Made by a program: the position numbers and the translations under genes
From: Cloeon dipterum
Taxonomy: Eukaryota > Arthropoda > Insecta > Ephemeroptera > Baetidae
NCBI RefSeq assembly: GCF_949628265.1
Contig: NC_088788.1
Span: 9,610,001-9,674,000 of the forward strand
DNA: 64,000 nt
Direction of reading: 5' to 3'
Notes under the pieces: generated by a model
What the model was told of the DNA's origin: nothing
The model's input: the letters and a program-made list of their open reading frames with translations, nothing else
Databases searched by the model: none
Part shown: in pieces, positions 47,521 through 61,800 of the stretch
Numbering within the stretch: the stretch's first letter is position 1
Layout: the number at the start of each line of letters is the position of its first letter

Positions 47521-50500
47521 GTGAGTACCGGCCTCCACGGGGCCTCCGCAGACACGAGGGCCGACGGGGGCCGCTCGGAAGGCTCGTCGGCCGCAAGCCA
47601 ATCGGCGGCCGCCTCCGCGGCGAGCCTCTCGAGCCGCCCCGACCATTGCCGGGGGCGTTTCCGCGATTACCACGCGCTAAAACCGTTTCTGCACACGCGA
47701 GGAATTCGCGGTCCACGTGGAAGGAATCTTCCTTCATTTTTCTAAGAGGAAATTCAATCGTGACGCTCCGGATATATATTTTTCGCGATTGGAAAATAAA
47801 AAAATGGCTCATTAAAGGGATTTTGTTATATATTTATCTAGGGCACTTGATTTTCAGACCTAATTCAAGCATTTCGCTCCAAAATCTGCTCAATCTGACA
47901 AAACTACATTGAAATACGATTTTATTTGCAATTTAAAAATGCGTACAAATTTCTTGTTCCCAATTAGAAGTAATTTCGGTAATTTCAAAACCAGTTAAAC
48001 AAACTCGAAAAGATGCACATTTTTTAGGGTGGCACGTTTCATGTGCATGATCTAATTATTATTTTTAAGTGAAAGCACAATCAATATTAACCATTATAAA
48101 AATTTTAAGGTAACTGATTAAATACTGACATCATTAAAATATGATAAAATATTTTAATTTTAAAAATGAATGAATAATTAGTAGCATTAATTTAGACTGT
48201 GCATTTTAATTGCATAATCCTCAAACAGTTAAATCATTTTTAATTTTGAGATAACTCTTTCAATAAACCTCTCGATTTTATGTTTACGGAAGACAAAGCC
48301 AACGGCAACCGTTGTAGTGCAAAAAATACGTCTTATACTAGAGGAGAACAAGCGAAAAAGGGCCGGTGAGCCGCCTCGTCGTCGGTTTCCTCTCCTCTCC
48401 AGCCGCGAGAGAGTGTGTGCTTTTGTGCAACACGGGGCTTACTTGAGTGAAAGAGAGTAAAAATAAAAATGCGATCGAGCACACCTCCAGCTGTAAAACA
48501 CGCTCTTCGTTATCAGCATGACGTCTGCGGGAATTACGCACTGAATATTTTATTTCACCACGAGAAATTTGTCTAGGCATCTCAAGTGGCATTTTTTTTG
48601 TTGCATGCGGATGTGAAATTTTAAATAATTTTCGGGCCTGTGTGGAAACAGCAATCGAGCGAAATTTCAAGGACGAGAACACGAGTGTGACACGGATCGA
48701 GGTTATCTCTGCGAGTTCAGAGCAGATAGATAACAACTCACGCATCATCCTTCCAGAAGGGTTATTATGTACTCAACAGAGGCCAGCTCTAGATAAAATA
48801 AGGTTCTTTTAAAAGTTTTATTTTAAAACTTCATACACTAAAAATTTTGCAAGTCTTGATAGTTGATTTATTAAAATGTTTTTAACTTTAAATTTTTAAT
48901 ACACATTTGTTTTTTTTAGCATGTAGGACATTTTTTTTCGTAATTTTCCTTCATATTTCTTTAAAAATTAATTTAAGAGCTTGTGTCATCTAGCAATTGT
49001 CAAACAAAAGATTCACATCTCGCTCAATTCCATCTAGTGTAAACTTTGAAAAAATGTATATGAATATTAATAAGTAAAACTAATAACAATATCCACGATT
49101 CATCTCATCATTTCAACTAATCTAATTTAATTCTATAAGTTGATGATTCTTATTCGGTTCCCCTTTTCTCGTTTTGTCACTTTCTCCGCACGCAGCAAGG
49201 GAAGGCGATTTGTCACTTTCTACACAGCGGCAGCTCATGTCAAGTCAAACGAACAGACAAACCTGAGGAACCAGTTCATATTTCACGCCTAGCTGTCCAT
49301 CTCGAGCATATATATATACAGATCCGATCAGCGCGCAGAGCTAATCTCGGCAATTCGGACGGAATCTCTCAGTGTGATGATGAAATTCAGAGCAGGGCTT
49401 GACCTTTTGCGTCCACTTGTCCAATTAAGATGCAAATTGTCGCCGCCACGCCAAATCGACTGGATGTTTCATCATTTTGTTTTAATTCAGCGTTAAATTG
49501 AAATTCATTCTCGACTTGTAAGGCTCATGCGGGAACTCATTTCAAAGTTCATTATTTGAGTTTTAAGCAATCACCCTGAGTTTAAACTCGCTGGGAAAAA
49601 CTTAAGTTAATTAAATGGGCCTTTTAATTTAAAAAATTAAGGAAGAGAAATATGTTTACACGAGAAAGAATATTTTTTGTCGTATTTTTAAATTATCCTG
49701 GTCTTTTATTATTACTGCATTACGACCCCTGTGCACTAAAGATAACTATTAAAATGTTAATTTCAGTAACAGTTTATTTTGTGTGGTGACGACAGGTTTA
49801 AAAATAAAAATAAAATCAGAATATCGAGCATAAGAAATGAATTTCCACCTTTTTTCTAATTGAAAAGTGGTTTTCATTATTAATTTTATTCAAAATTTCG
49901 ATTAAGAGCAAATCAGTCATTTTTCAGGTCTATAAATCAAATGAAATATGTTTCTCTCTCTCTCCCTCTCTGCTCTATCATTTGGTTTTCAATTATTCAT
50001 ATTAAAATATTTATTGACAATGAGTTGCAATAAATATTTTTGCGTTCTTGAGGCTCGTCCGCCAAATTGGGGGAGTCAAAGTTCGAGCCGACAAACATCT
50101 CTGTTAGCGCGTGACGTCACGTGGCCAGGTCAGAGCAACAGAAGACAAGCCCCCAGAAAACGCGCAGTAAATTTTACAAGCACGATGATTTACGAGCACT
50201 AGCAGAGAATTGAACTTCGCAATTCGAGCAAGGGGCGAAAACCGGTTCGCACTTTCTGGCACTCGGCCTTGAACGCGCATTATTTTTTGGCTTATATGCA
50301 TTTGCGTGCCTGAATGATTTTCTCCATCCTTGTCCGACTTGTCGCTTTTAAGCCGTAAGCTTGTTTTACAGAAGGTGTATCGACCTGGCAATTCGTGTCA
50401 CCTTTGAGTGGACCGCGGCCGAAATGCGATCCGCGCACATTTCTCGTTTTCTGCTGACAATGCGGGAAAGATGAAACTCGCGCGCGGCACGAACGCGCAC

Positions 50501-53500
50501 GTGACGATCGGAATGAAGTTTCATTCTACGTGCAAACACGCTCGTATACAAAGTGAAACAAAAGAATTTCGATTTAATTTAATTTATCGTTAATTTAATT
50601 TGCAGCAAAATCTTTTTTCTTCAAAATCCTGGATTTTTAATAATAATTTTTTTATTTAAATGAGCCTTCAGCATAAAAGGGGGAAATATTGTCTTCCAAC
50701 AATAAAGAAAAAATACATTTTCCGTGTTGAAATGAGCTTATCAAATTTTAAAAAAGAAATGAAGTGAATATTTAAAAATATAACAAAAAATACCCCATTA
50801 TTTTTTTAGCATAAAAACGAGCAATTAACACAACTATGTATTGATAAATTATATATTTAATTTTTGCTATCTAGAGTTGCTAGCCTTTTAAATTCCAGTC
50901 TGAGGTAATTAAGGTCTGGGATCAGGTGAGACCTTTACCGACACTTTGAAGGTGCAATTATATCGCCGCCTTTGGCGTCGATTTGTAACGCAAGACTCGT
51001 AATAATTATTGCTGGTCACTTAACTCGCATTACGCTTCGCATAGACGTGTAATTTTGCCTTTTAATCGACATATCTTGATGAAATAAAAGGTTTACTGCT
51101 GCAAAGTGAAAACAACTGTCCTCTCGACGCATGCATCTTAACTCGGTGCGTGCACACAAGCACGTCCAGACGTATTAAACAAATATTTAACAAGTTTTAA
51201 ACGCATTGTGTTTATTATTAAAAAACAATTTATGTAATTTAAATTTGTTTAATTATGATGAATTTTCGAAATTAGAGAACATAAATGTTTATTTTTAATT
51301 TTGATATTTCCACTAATGACTTAAATCGAATTTTATGAAAAGATATTGACCACAAGCATGGTTATAAAGACCCAAACATAAGTTTAATATCGCAAAACAG
51401 TTATGGAAATTTGTTTCGAAGTTTTTTCGCGGTCGATTTGGTTTGAATCGGTTCGGTGGCCGGTAATAAGCGCCTTTGTACGGAATCACGTTACGCGCGC
51501 GCGAGAAGGGAAACCCACGAAATCAGGCCTCGCTTTCATAATGCAAAAAGCATGTTGTACCTCCCTGCACTACACAAACTTGAGCTCTTGCGTGCTACCG
51601 ACTATGCAAATTAAATTTTGCTCTCGAGTTACGCAAAACGTTGAGCTGACACGCCAGACAAATATTGTTTAATCATGCTTTTTGCATAATTTGCTGCAAT
51701 TTATTTATATTTACAATTTCTATTGCTAAATGTCCACATACTGCACAAATCATATTGATTTTCCGTGCTAGATCTAAGTGAGATAAATAAAAAAGATTAC
51801 ATCTCGTATTTTTATTTTCATTTACAATTTTCCTCGAGTAAAACTTTTGATAAATTAATATCACAACCTTTTGCAGCGATACCCTTTTTAATTTAACAAA
51901 TTTTCCTCAATCCTCGTAAAATTGAATATTCAAATCCGTACATGTGGTGTCGTCGATAGGCACCGAAAATAGCATGCATCCGATCCGCTATTAATTCCGA
52001 CTCGATATTTTGGAGGTTGCTCCGCGGCTGTGACGCGCAAAAGCCAGCCGACCAACCCGGCGTCGTCGAGAGCTGAAATCGATTTTTGTCGGGGAAACGT
52101 ACCAGCTTGCACTCCTGCCACGGATAGTGCGTTTTTGTTGATTCGACAAGAAGTTAAACACTGCTGGAAATCAGGCCATAATTTAAATTATCTCCCTCTT
52201 ATGGAGAGTGAGAAAATATTTAATCGATAATAAACAAACTTCGTGAGTTGCAGTTTTGATTTTTGCATGAATAATATTTGATTGACAGCCGCTGATTGGC
52301 TATCGCTCACACCCAAATGAATTGCGGTTTCCTTAACTTTAAATGAAGAAATTTTCAGTGCACATCTCATTTATGATTAATTAACCGATTGTGTTTCATT
52401 ATCATTTTACATTTCGATGCACAAGTCCAAATAGTAATTACCAAAATAATAAAAGAGAAAAATCATGATAATTATGAGGGAGAAATGACAAAAGGCATGC
52501 TAAAATATATTTCAAATACTACAAATTAAAAAAAAAATCTGAATCTGCGTATTTGTGTTGATTTTCTTGTGTAATGTTCGGCTCTCCATTTCTGTGTGCA
52601 TCAAGGTCTGCGGGCCCGCGATCATCAATCAACACTCGGTTGCCAGCATTATTAGCATAAAAAGTCAGTGTGGTTCTGATAATGCGTTGGCATCATGATG
52701 ATGATGATGAGTTTTGGCTCTCTCATCCCGCATCCTTCGCGTCCAGTCGCGACGGACGAGTGAAAAAAACCTTCACGCCGCAGAAGTTGCACGCAAAAAA
52801 TATCAGGCTCCGTCGAAACAAAACGCAACAGCCGTTGAAAATTTTAAAAGGAAATCTTTAAGATTTTTTCTTAGAATTGAATGAGACATTAATTTTTTTA
52901 TTCAAAAAATCTAAAATAAAATCGATAAGATTTTACGCAAGGATATTTATCATTTTTTGATAAAATTTATTTTATATTTCGTTCAGTTTGAATTTCTACT
53001 GTTTTGTGTTCTATCAAACTGTCGTTTTATTTATAAATTATTGATTTTTTTTCAGTCAGACGAAAATGTCTACTGACACAGATTGCGATTGGAGATCGAA
53101 AGATGATTACAATTGAGACATAGCAAATAATGTGTACTAGCGTTACGCAACACGCAGCCGACAATGAGTGGTTTTTGCTGATAATATCAGTTATCAATAA
53201 CGCGTGTTCGCAGTTCCAGCCAGGGGAAATTCCTCTCGTTCACGCGCTATCGAATGTAATAACATGCGACTTCACTAGACTATATTTACACACGCGCTGC
53301 TTTTTTGCACTCAGCCTGACAGATCTTACAAGCTTCCCTTAAAAAATTTTATCTTGGATTTGCAAGAACCCGAATTATCCTTGTTTCTAATGCATAAACT
53401 AATCCCGAAAGCCAAAATTGAAATTTGTAGCACATAACATTTTTGAGAAAACTGGCTGAAAATTTAAAGCATGCTTTCATAAAAGGTGAGGACTGTCTCC

Positions 53501-55864
53501 ATACTTGAAATCTTATTTTAATTCTCAACAGAGAGTTTCTCCAAAAATTTGTTTTACACCCTTCCATAGATTTTGACGAGAGGAATGGTAGTTTGCCAAG
53601 AAAATAAAGTCCTTCTCTTTCAGTATAGTTTATTTTGATTAATTTTACATGGGTTTGACTTTCTTGTGATTCGTATGCTCTTTTCCATAACTTACAGTTA
53701 GTAACAAGCTCTAGAAAATTAGGTGGTAAAAAATGAAAGCGCGCAGCCCTATTACCTGCAGCTAGCTCTAATTTGCTCGAATCTCTTCACTTTATTCAAA
53801 CCAACAGCCTAAACGATCCCAAGATTAGTTGCTTCCATTACTATAGTTTGATACGCAAATTCATCAGCTCCAGCAGAAGATTGTGTTTTAAACCGAGATT
53901 TTTAGAGTGCGTAGTTTTTTGGCGCTCGAAATTTTCTGCTGTGTGTGCAACTGTGCATGGTCCGCCTCCGCTCGTCTCTGCTTTTTTGCTCTCGTTTGAC
54001 CGACTCATTGTCAGGTGGAGGCAATGACGCATCGAAAGCGTCAAAGATATTTGTATATATACACATGAATAGATCCAGCCTCCCTTTGTTTTTCGCCGTC
54101 TGGCCTTCCGGCGGCAATTTACGCAATCGTGAGGCCACGCCTGCACAAACAATAATAACTCTATTTGACTTTTGGAAAGGGCCTGTCTGATGCTCAAAAT
54201 TTATTAGTGTGCAGTTCATTCGACTACATAAACAAAAAAAAACTTAGATTGGAAATGAAAACAGAATTAAATTGTTTGTGAATGTTTTATTATGCCGCAC
54301 ATTAGAGTGGATTGATTCAGGAAAACAGTTTAAAATTATTAAAATTGTTGACCTCAGCAAGGAGGTGATCAAAATTTTAGCATCAAATAATAAAAGGCTC
54401 GTTTTCTATAGCGACGTTTTAAAATTAAACTGCTTGCCGACAGTGCCATTATCTATTATTATATTCGCTATTTTGCATTTGAAAAGTGCAAAGAGTGTCA
54501 TTTGAATAAATTAAAGCGACTTCCTGGCCGGTTGACCAGCGAGCTCTTTTCTTTTATTAATCAACACCAATGAGTCGAGGGTAGCAACAAGTAGTGTCAA
54601 GTTATAGCCAGTTCTCTTTAACCCTTTTGCCTTTGGAAACATTAACTTGACTGCTACTCGATTGGATGAGTGTGCCGCGCAGGAACGGTACCAAAAACGC
54701 CCATTGAATTCAAATGAATCATTCGATTTATTTTGTGGGAGTGAATACACGTGAACCGGAAAGTACAAAAAATTAGGTTGGGAACATTACAACATTGTGT
54801 CTGATTTTAATTGTGAATATTTAAAACGAAAAAATGGTATCGCTAGCTGAGCAATAAAATAATCATTTCAGATGTACAAATAATTCTTTTGCTCTCTGCT
54901 ATGAATTTATTATAAATAAAGCAGCAAAAGTAAGAAAGGCGAGTTTTAGAGATTTGCTTTCATCATTTTTAATCAGCAAAATCGTAAAATGTACACAATA
55001 TATATTTAGTGAGACAAACGTATAGTTTAATTTTAAATATATTTTAAAATCTTTTTGCTCAATGCATCTGTCTAAAAATCAAGAAAATAAAAACATTTTA
55101 CTGTTTGTTATAAATTTAAATTATTCTTCGCTGAAATAAGTTCAGGATTGTCACCTAATAGTGAAAATTTGAAAGGAAAAAATTAAATAACACGCTCTTG
55201 CACTGTACAGAAGCTGTGTCGAACACACAGACCCCATCAGTAGCAAAATGTATAGCACATATTGTATTAGCTGCAGAGAATCCTGACTTCCGTCAAAACG
55301 TCTGGCTTTTATTCATATTGCTGAGAACAATCGAAAAGCGGACACATTAAAGTGACAAATCTTGTAAACCCCACCACTCATCTTCCCTAAAACGAATAAA
55401 TTCAGAGACTCAAAATGAAAAACTGGTTCTGTAAAATTGAACCTCTGCTCATTCTTACAAGTAAGACAAATTTTCTTCAGTTTTTATATTTTATTTTTAT
55501 TATTGTTGTTTAATCTTGCCAAAGTCAAACAAATAAGACAAACTGTTTGCCTGTGACACAACTGGACAAATGAACCCTGAACCTTACAAAGTCACGCGGC
55601 AAATCAGAACTGATATAAAGATGTGAATGGTTACAGGAAATTAAAGAGCTAACTTTTCCGTTCTGAGAAGGTAGAAAAAGATCAGGTAGAGCGAATTTTT
55701 GTAAGAGCTTGCTCGGCGGATCATAAACCTTCTATATTATTATTTAAAAAGATTTAAAAAGCCTCTCTCTAGTTCTCAAATCTAATTAAAAAACTACAAT
55801 ATAATATTCTATATAGATTTAAATTCGTTCAACAAGTTTTAATTTGACCTATTTATTGTTGCAG
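47521..55864 (+). other. Long first intron region without supported genes
   Basis: 8.3 kb of AT-rich sequence with islands of higher GC (48300-48780, 50060-50530, 53900-54180). I see no exon with recognisable protein content on either strand. There is a TC-rich run at about 49952-49975, a GAT repeat at 52692-52711, and a TATATATATA stretch at about 49306. This length is consistent with a regulatory first intron. Confidence 0.5.
52692..52711. repeat. GAT trinucleotide microsatellite
   Basis: About six tandem GAT/ATG units in the long first-intron region. Non-coding. Confidence 0.8.
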
Positions 55865-55899
55865 TTTCCTCCGGTTGATCGTTAAAACCGGCAGCAGCA

Positions 55900-58800
55900 A
55901 TGGGCAAAGGCATCTTCACGACGATTTCAGGTAAGCTCGATATCACACCAATCAAATTAGAATTTTAGATCCATAGCAGACGAACAGGAAAAGCTTCTAA
56001 CTAACGTGTTTTGGACGTGCTGAACCAACTTAATTGGTTCCTCGAATTCGTCAGTGCACAATTAGCGGGCGTTGTTGTTGTTGTCTCGGCCAATTTGCGT
56101 CGCAGCAGCTGATCCCTTTTAAGACGGCCAGCATAATCAGCCGCATGTGACTTTTTACAATCGATCGACTGCTTGTCTTTCGCTCACTCGGCTCGACTTG
56201 AACAATTCTTACGTACACTTTGGCACCAGGCCAGCCAGCACTGCAAGTCGCCGCGCGCGATTCCAGCCGCAGACTTGTTGCAGAGTTATTTGCTCCCACT
56301 AATTGCCACCTGTGTGCTTTCCTCCACACCACAGCGCGTGACATTAAAATGAGAGAAATTCTTTGAGCAATAACTTTATTTATAATTGTTTTAAATCACT
56401 TAATTTTGTTAATTGCAATTTTAAATAGAGATTTTTGGCAATTTCACAATTAATAGTTATTAGAAATAGGAATATGATTGATACAGAGCACCAAATAAAG
56501 AAGACTTGTAATGGAAAATGTGAAAAAATCATTTTTAACTGTGCTAAAACGAAATTTTAAAGTGTTCGAGGCCGCCAACTGATGGCGCCACCGTATATTT
56601 TCTTAAAAATTTAATTTTAATGCACTTCCGCTGCAATTTCAGATTCAATCCTGCCCATGTGCATTCTTCACTTAATATGTTTTCTTTTGAGGCGCTGAAA
56701 ACCAAAATCGGATCAGCCAATCGCCGTAGAATCATGAAAAACTATTTTTTGAAATAAAAAAATATTTTACAACGTTTTTACGGTGAATGGCTGGACTCAT
56801 TTTGGTTTTCAGCACGTCAAAGGAAATTAAATTAAGTGAAGAATGCACAGTGGCAGGATTGAGTCTGAAATCGCAGCGGAAGTGCTTTAAAACAAAATTT
56901 TTAAGAAAGTCTATGGTTGCGCCATCTATTGGCAGCTTCAAACACTAAGGGTTTATGCAACTGGTCAAATTGACACTTATTATTGCTACACAGCAAAACA
57001 AATCAAACGATATCATTCGATGTCGTCTTTATTTTATAATTACTGTGAAATAAAGTTTCAAGTAAGGAGACAGGGCTCTTCATTTCAAACGAAATAAAAA
57101 ATACAAATTTTACATGCAATTTTCACCTTAAAAATAAAAAAAATATATAAAAGAATTGAAAAAACCAGTCTACCTCGGCCAAATTAATTAGTCATTGGAA
57201 AATTTGTTATTTTTTGGGGGGAGGGGGATACAGCATGTAAATTCCTCTGTGATTTAAAAAGTAATTTGTCATTATCACTTTGAAACAGACAGGGATAAGC
57301 TATATAGTACGTGTTCTTTGCCCTACTTAATCGCTTGCACGGGCAGCTGGTGTTTGTCTCGCGGTGCAAAAGTTCTTATGCAACACGCACGCGGTGACGC
57401 TCGTTCCTTGTGTCGCATTAGAAATGCGCATCAATTAGAATACACTTATCAAAACGGCGTTGCCGCCTCTTTCTCTGCATCAAAAGTTCAACGCTTCGCG
57501 GTGACATTGTTGCGGTGAAGGGTTAGCGTGGGCTGCAAAATCGGCTCGAACAGAAGAGCCGGACGGACGACACTCGAAAAAGCACTTTGGCGTCAGAGTG
57601 TCACGTGGAGCCGATTTCGTCCCCTTGCAAACACACACACGCTCCGCGCCGACCACGTGCTCTGGTTTCTCGTCTATTTTCGCGGGCGCTGAGAGAGCAT
57701 TAGAGTCGTCGCCGCGGTGAAATTGAGAGAATCGCTCTCACCGGCTGGCTCCCTTGCGTGCCTAACACGCCGGTGAACCGCAAACCTTAAATGCTCGATT
57801 GGCGCATTTTTGCAACACTTTTTATGTCGAAAATGCACTTTGCCCCCCTCTGACTAACAACTAGAACTTTTACACCTCCACAGGCTACTAGAAACATGTT
57901 AGAAGCAGAGTGATTGGGTTTTTACGTAGCTTTAAATGTCTTCTTAAATTGCAAAATTCTTAAAAACTTTATGAACCTTAAAATTGAGGAAATTTGGCCC
58001 AAAAATTTAAAGCGAGCACGGTCTCCCTGATAAAAATCAGGATTTATTTCGTATAAAGTGTAATTCACCTTCCGATGGATAGATAGTGATAAGAGGAATC
58101 GAAATCAAGCGAAAATTAACGTTAAATTTTTTTAAAAAGTTTCGTAAAATCTGAAATTTGGTCCTGATTTGATTATTTTATATTTACGCAACAATTTAAA
58201 TTGGTTTTTCATTTTTTCTTCTTTATCAATTCAAATTTCGGTGTTGATTTTGAACACAGAATAATTTTGTATCGCAGTTAATTTGGCAAATAAAAATCTT
58301 TAGACACAGAAAAATCGTCTGGCTGAAATGATTGAATTAAACCGCGGCAATTTTCAAAGGCGGTCGTCTGGCGGTGTGCGATCCTTCTTTGTGTTTCGTC
58401 TCGCACGCACCGCCATGCTAATTTTAAAAAAGAAAGAAAGAGGCGAACGTGACGCAAGTCGTGAATGAGTGCCATCGACACATTCCCTGCGCCTGTGGGT
58501 CGGTCGCCTGATAAAAATAGTAAAAACATTCGATCCTCTGAGTGGGAGAGAAAATGAAATTGACGAAGGATAAATATTGGTCAAAAATATTCCTGAAATC
58601 ACAAATGAACTGTTTTTATGGTCTCGTCTTGATAAAGAAAATCTGCCAAAACTTGGCTCTTATAAAAAAATATTGGTAATATATTTAAATCGATATATAT
58701 TTTTACATTTATGTTTTAAGATTTGGTCCTTAGAAACTGCTAAAGGTGTGAAGCAGAGTATAATTTTTTTAAATTGAGATGTTTGTGTTTTGCTTAATTT

Positions 58801-61800
58801 TAATTGTTTTGATAATTTTACACCCATTATTTTGTAACAAAATTTTTCCAAGAAAAATTAGAAAAAGATAGGAAATTGCGATTTGTTAATGTTTACTAAT
58901 TAAATAAATAATTTTGAACAAAACTTTAAAGTTAAGTAGCAATTTAACTTTGATTTAATTTACATCATTAATATGAAGATTTCTATTCATTTCCCTAGAA
59001 GTTTCTTAATCTCCGTATACCAAGGAAAAAAATTAGATATGGGCCAAAAAACTTCAAAAATATTGACAGTTTCAAAGGAAATTCGCTTATTTTTGGCATT
59101 AAACTGAAAAGTAGGTAGATTTTAAGAATTTCACAGCCAATCTACAGAGATAAGGAAAGATAAAAATCGACCAAAATTCCGACGGTATATATCAGCTAAA
59201 TAATAAATGTTCTTTTATAATTTAATGACTGTTCCTGCTTTCTCAGAAAAGAAACAGGACCCTATTTAATCAGTGTTTGAAATAAAAACATGCATTTGTT
59301 CGTTTTGCAGAGAAGCTAACATGCCTGCAGGTGTTGAACTTCATGGTGCTGACGGGCTTCATGTTCAACTACATGTTGCGCGTCAACCTGACCATCGCGA
59401 TCGTGGCCATGGTGGAGCCGACCAACAAGACGATGACAATCGACAACGACACCAACACGGCCCACTACCACGAGTACGAGTGCTACAAGCCACCGGCAGT
59501 GTCTATCATTCCTGAAGACAATGCAACCTCCGACGCCACCATGAAGCCGCCCGTGGCTGTAAGTTTTTTTTATTTTATCATATATTAAAAAAGGAATTTA
59601 TTTTTGTGGCAGAACAAGTCGTTCAAAACTCGAGTGGAGCTTAATGCAATTAATTTTGTTCTGGAAATCAACCATCCCAAGTTAATTCTTTTTAAATAGT
59701 TTAACTGATTATTGCAAAAATATTAAAAAGTTTGGATCCGTTTAATTGAATCATAATTTAATATATTATAGTGATTATTATAGTTTGTTGGCCTACTCAA
59801 AAAATTCCAAGAGAAGTGCTGAATATTTTGATTTATTTTATTTTTAAATTAACACCAAAATGAATCAATTAAAAAAATGAACTGTCCATTTTCAGGAGCT
59901 CGAGCAGACGCGGTTCAACTGGGACGAGCCGACGCAGAACCTGATCCTTGGCTGCTTCTTCTGGGGCTACGTGCTGACCGAGTTGCCGGGCGGGCGAATG
60001 GCCGAGGTGTTCGGCGCCCGCAGGATCTTTGGCTACTCGATGCTGATCGCGTCCATCATGACCCTGGCGACGCCACTCGCCGCCAACATCAGCCACTACG
60101 CCGTCGTCGCGCTGCGCGTCGTCATTGGCTTCACCCTCGTAAGTATTAGTTTAGCCACCCTGAGAGTAATGTCGAGCTGTGTCAATTGCTCAGGGTGCGA
60201 CCTGGCCAGCCATCCAGCCCATGGCTTCCAAGTGGATTCCGCCCATGGACCGCAGCAAGTTCATCGCCAACATGATGGGTGAGGATTTGTCTCTTTTCTT
60301 CTTTCAACCGTTAAAAGCAAAGGGACAAGAAATAATATATGATCTTTGATATAAATTATTTTATCCCAATTTAAATCGATGAATCCTCTCTGCTTTCGGA
60401 TCTTGTTGGTGTGTTTGCAACAATAATTGCACGGTTCTAAGTAAATAGAACTCAAAAGTTTTAAATATTTTTTTTTGTAATTTTATGTAAATAAGATTAA
60501 ACTGCAAAACCAGAAAAAAATTAGATAAAATTAACAATAGTAAAATTTAAGAACATTTTATATGTGTTAATTGTTAATTTTTTAATTATTTTAATATATT
60601 TAAAATTAATTTTTAATAATTTTAAATTGTTATTTTTAAATAGCTAAGTTAAATTTAAATATTTTATTTAAAAAGCTTTTAAATAAAATATAAAGAAAGT
60701 ATCATCCATTTTGCAGCAACGCGATTATTTATCTGTAAAAGGTTATTTGATGTGTGTTAACTGTCCATCTTAATAATATTTTTAATAAGCTTTTAATTGA
60801 AATAAAAATAAATTATCATCAATTTCGTTGCAACGCAGTCATCCACCTATAAAAGGTTATTTAATTGCGTTTGAGTTCGTAGAACCTTGGTTATTCTTGC
60901 TAAGGTAAAAATATACTTAAAATATGAAAATTTAATTTTAAGTAGGGTTTATGTAAGATTTTGTTCTAATTTTTTTGGTGTGGCGATCGATATCATCCAC
61001 CAAAAATTAGTTGTGAACAAGTTTAGTTTCAGCTTAAATTTGAAGAATATTAGCAAAGAGATTTTTTAAAGAAATATTATAACGAAAATATCCTGCACAT
61101 TCTTTTTAAATATTTTCAAATATTAAAAAAATTTAATTCTGAACTATATAATAGGTTTTTGCGTGATCCAAGTCAATTGAAAAAAATTGATTTATAAAAG
61201 GGCTACTGGACCCATTGAATAATATTTATTTTCACTTGAAGTTTTCCTCTTTTGGAATATCATCCATAGGAAAATACCAGAATTTAGGCCCTTTCAAAAC
61301 AAAAATAATAAAATTGCATGGTCCACAAGCATTGTTTTGTCAATTAAAATATAAAACACAATAAGTTGTTAATCTCAAAACTGAAGAGGTTTAAAAAAAA
61401 CATCGCCGACTTGTCCCAGAATTTTAGAGAAAACTAAAACAATAACATTTTTCAGCTTCTTCGCTGGGTGCTGCGCTAACGATGCCAATGTGCGGCTACC
61501 TGATCGCCCACCTCGGGTGGGAGTCTGTGTTCTACGTCACCGGCACTATTTCCATCGTCTGGAGCATCCTCTGGTTCCTTCTGGTCTTCGACTCGCCCGC
61601 CGAGCACCCCAGGATCGCTGACGAGGAACGCAGGTTCATTGAGAACGCCATTGGAACCGGAACTGCCAAGGGAAAGGTCAGTTACAAGATCTATTTATTA
61701 GATATTTTTTTTATTAAATTGTTGCTAACTAATGATGTGTTTTTTGTTTGAGAGATTTGAATGCCAATTTCTAAGAACAATAGGCGTACACCATTTCCAT

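Noticed and set aside
47152-47812. Several open frames up to 173 codons on both strands
   Set aside because: High GC content removes stop codons. Composition is Arg/Ala/Pro-rich with no motif, and frames overlap on both strands.
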